A model generated the notes under the pieces. That model searched no databases. It was given only the letters and a program-made list of their open reading frames with translations, and had not been told where the DNA came from. Of a stretch of DNA of 64,000 bases, positions 62,576-64,000 are shown piece by piece (the first letter of the stretch is position 1; each line of letters starts with the position of its first letter). The DNA lies in contig JAJGOT010000344.1 in assembly GCA_022457155.1 (NCBI GenBank), positions 722,001 through 786,000 on the forward strand, in the 5' to 3' direction. Made by a program: the position numbers and the translations under genes. Origin of the DNA: Cladopsammia gracilis. Taxonomy: Eukaryota > Cnidaria > Anthozoa > Scleractinia > Dendrophylliidae.

Positions 62576-62890
62576 GGTGTGGATCAGTCACGTCATCTGA
62601 TTTATATATCGGTATAATTTTTGACATTTTTAACTTGGAAGGATACAGTACACCGAGTGTAATAGATATGTTGAGTATTTCCACTAAAATATTACTTATA
62701 ATATTACTTGCATATGTTAGTAATCTTGTAGGGCAAGAATAAAGACCATGACATTTATTGTTTGGAATAGACAATATTTCCAACTTAATTTCAGCTGGGG
62801 TGACCTGTTGGAAGCAAAAAGATGATTCAGGAGATTCAGATTGATCGAAGAAGTCAGTTTTGGGTTTTTTGTAGGTGGTAATTGATTCAC
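62571..62890 (-). pseudogene. CR1/L2-like reverse transcriptase fragment
   Basis: Reads SSFCFQQVTPAEIKLEILSI, PNNKCHGLYSCPTRLL and YPSKLKMSKIIPIYKSDD, the fingers region of CR1/L2 reverse transcriptases (V-T-x-x-E-I...P-N-N-K-x-x-G...K-x-x-x-I-P-I-[YF]-K). It is cut off at DPHL exactly where the BEL/Pao piece begins, and fused upstream to a Mutator-like protein in one frame. Confidence 0.65.
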
Positions 62891-63995
62891 TTTCAAGACT
62901 TTGATCCTTTGCTTGAAAATTACCCAAAACTGTAAATTGGGCTTCACAAAGGTTAGAATGTCCTCGTGCTAACTCAGGGTGGATGACTTTGTCTGCCTGC
63001 TCAGCCCTGTTGTAACACTCAATTTTGTAGGTCAACCTATGAAAGTCACATTTTAGAGGGCACTTGGTTTGGTACAGAATACCCTCACACTCCCCACATT
63101 TTTTGCAAGAACAATGTTCATTGTGGAAATCACAACATCCACCTTCCCATTTATGAACATCTCTGCAGTGGTATGTTGATTAAATTATGGATACGGCTGG
63201 CATATTCCTCTGGTGTGTTACTTTGTTGAAGAATAATGAAATGGTTGATGTGGACTCCTTTAATAAAACTGTCTGATAAACATCCACATCCAGCCTAATG
63301 GCTACAACACTTACACTTTGATGTTTCTATGGAAAGAAACTTCTCCTTGTACTTATTCTTCACATCTGCACTCTTTCTTTTTAGCACTTTCAAGCTATTA
63401 GTGTGAGCTCTTCCTACAATGCCCTCCACATTTGTAAACCTTTGCAGTGGGATGGTGGACACTGACAGCATTTGCAGATGTGGAGTCACCATCTTGCCAA
63501 ACAGTGTTTACTGTACATCCTTCAACTTTTGCTTGTTTATAGCACTCGTCAGCAAGAACTCCTTCAATGGATTTCGCAGTGCCCTCATATAGCTCTTCTT
63601 CAATTACATCATCATTGCCCCGCATGCATTTATGGCCATACGAAAGGAGCCCTCCAGTAAGGTAGTTCTTTATAAGAAAAGAACCATTCTTACTGAAGAT
63701 CCCCCTGGTATGCCAAACACCATCGGAAGTGACAACTTCCTTGTCCCAATTGCCAAGAACATGGGTGCAATTGCCTTCATCCATTCTTTTTCATTGTCAA
63801 ATTTCATTCAGAATATCAGTGACAATTGGATAAACAAGGTTGATAACCTCGTAAAATCGATTCTTGGTCACGCAACTAATGCCCAGGAACTTAGTGCTTT
63901 ATCAAATTTGGCAAATCTGTGACTGGATATACCCTAGAACAAGTCCAACAACCGTAAGTTGAGACCCTTCTACAAGGGCTGATCCTTGGAAATTT
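62891..63995 (-). pseudogene. Mutator-like transposase family, second type
   Basis: 63398-63784: VVTSDGVWHTRGIFSKNGSF, NYLTGGLLSYGHKCMRGNDD, VIEEELYEGTAKSIEG, ADECYKQAKVEGC, TVWQDGDSTSA and VYKCGGHC, the core of a transposase-like family with acidic positions in SDGVW and QDGDS. 63295-63492: GRAHTNSLKVLKRKSADVKN, KCKCCSH. Downstream, HSGCGCLSDSFIKG and Cys-rich pieces up to YKIECYNRAEQADKVIHPEL in 62895-63035. Frames change near 63440 and 63290. The N-terminal side (QLTVVGLVLGYIQ, FYEVINLVYPIVTDILNE) runs to the window edge. Confidence 0.65.
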
Positions 63996-64000
63996 ACCTC

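Noticed and set aside
63632..63922. 96-residue plus-strand ORF at the window end
   Set aside because: Opposite to the conserved Mutator-like minus-strand sequence; no family features of its own.

Overview
Eukaryotic nuclear DNA, AT-rich and dominated by mobile elements in many stages of decay. The families present (2A-peptide element, Mutator-like DUF-type transposases, CR1/L2-like and Penelope-like retroelements, Ty3 and BEL/Pao elements, piggyBac, PIF/Harbinger, an alpha-kinase family and a SWIM-finger family in many broken copies) together fit an anthozoan cnidarian, most likely a stony coral. That assignment is inference from family recall; no species marker gene is present. No rRNA, tRNA gene, CRISPR array, operon or bacterial signal was seen.

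Layout. 0.8-1.5 kb: one intact single-exon ORF of unknown function with a poly(A) signal, the only clean host-like gene. 2.2 kb: 3' end of a LINE. 3.25-4.29 kb: a foldback element with arms of about 290 bp. 4.3-11.6 kb: a minus-strand multicopy gene of unknown function, split by a complete young Ty3-type LTR retrotransposon (5556-10465, 143-bp LTRs, target duplication CATAT). 11.7-21.6 kb: LINE tail, pieces of Mutator-like, exon-bearing and gag-like genes, and the first MITE copy. 22.6-26.8 kb: a Mutator-like transposase gene split by a block of about 3 kb that carries a 2A peptide and a cysteine-protease-like frame. 28-37.5 kb: fragments of SAP-type and DUF7869-like elements with segmental duplications, and a nest in which a Ty3 gag remnant is hit by a piggyBac element (30378-32989, target duplication TTAG), itself hit by a Harbinger-like MITE (31915-32180, target duplication TAA).

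37.8-43 kb: collapsed PIF/Harbinger transposase, YqaJ-type nuclease fragment, a second MITE type with an internal minisatellite, and a Cys-containing element fragment. 43.8-50.4 kb: minus-strand relics with credible splice sites, a SWIM zinc-finger gene with a 22-residue repeat array, and an alpha-kinase gene; SINE-like repeats and a 417-bp duplicated patch lie among them. 51-53.5 kb: a decayed ORF with one membrane segment, a Penelope-like 3' end and a LINE endonuclease. 54-56.7 kb: a propeller-like ORF pair sitting directly inside an LTR plus primer-binding site. 57243-61586: a second Ty3-type retrotransposon with identical 113-bp LTRs and target duplication ATGAC. 62.2-64 kb: BEL/Pao, CR1/L2 and Mutator-like fragments joined end to end.

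The genes do not form a pathway. What the window records is a sequence of insertions whose order can be read from target duplications, plus a few candidates for cargo-bearing elements. Protein-family names below rest on recognised motifs and recall, not on a database search.
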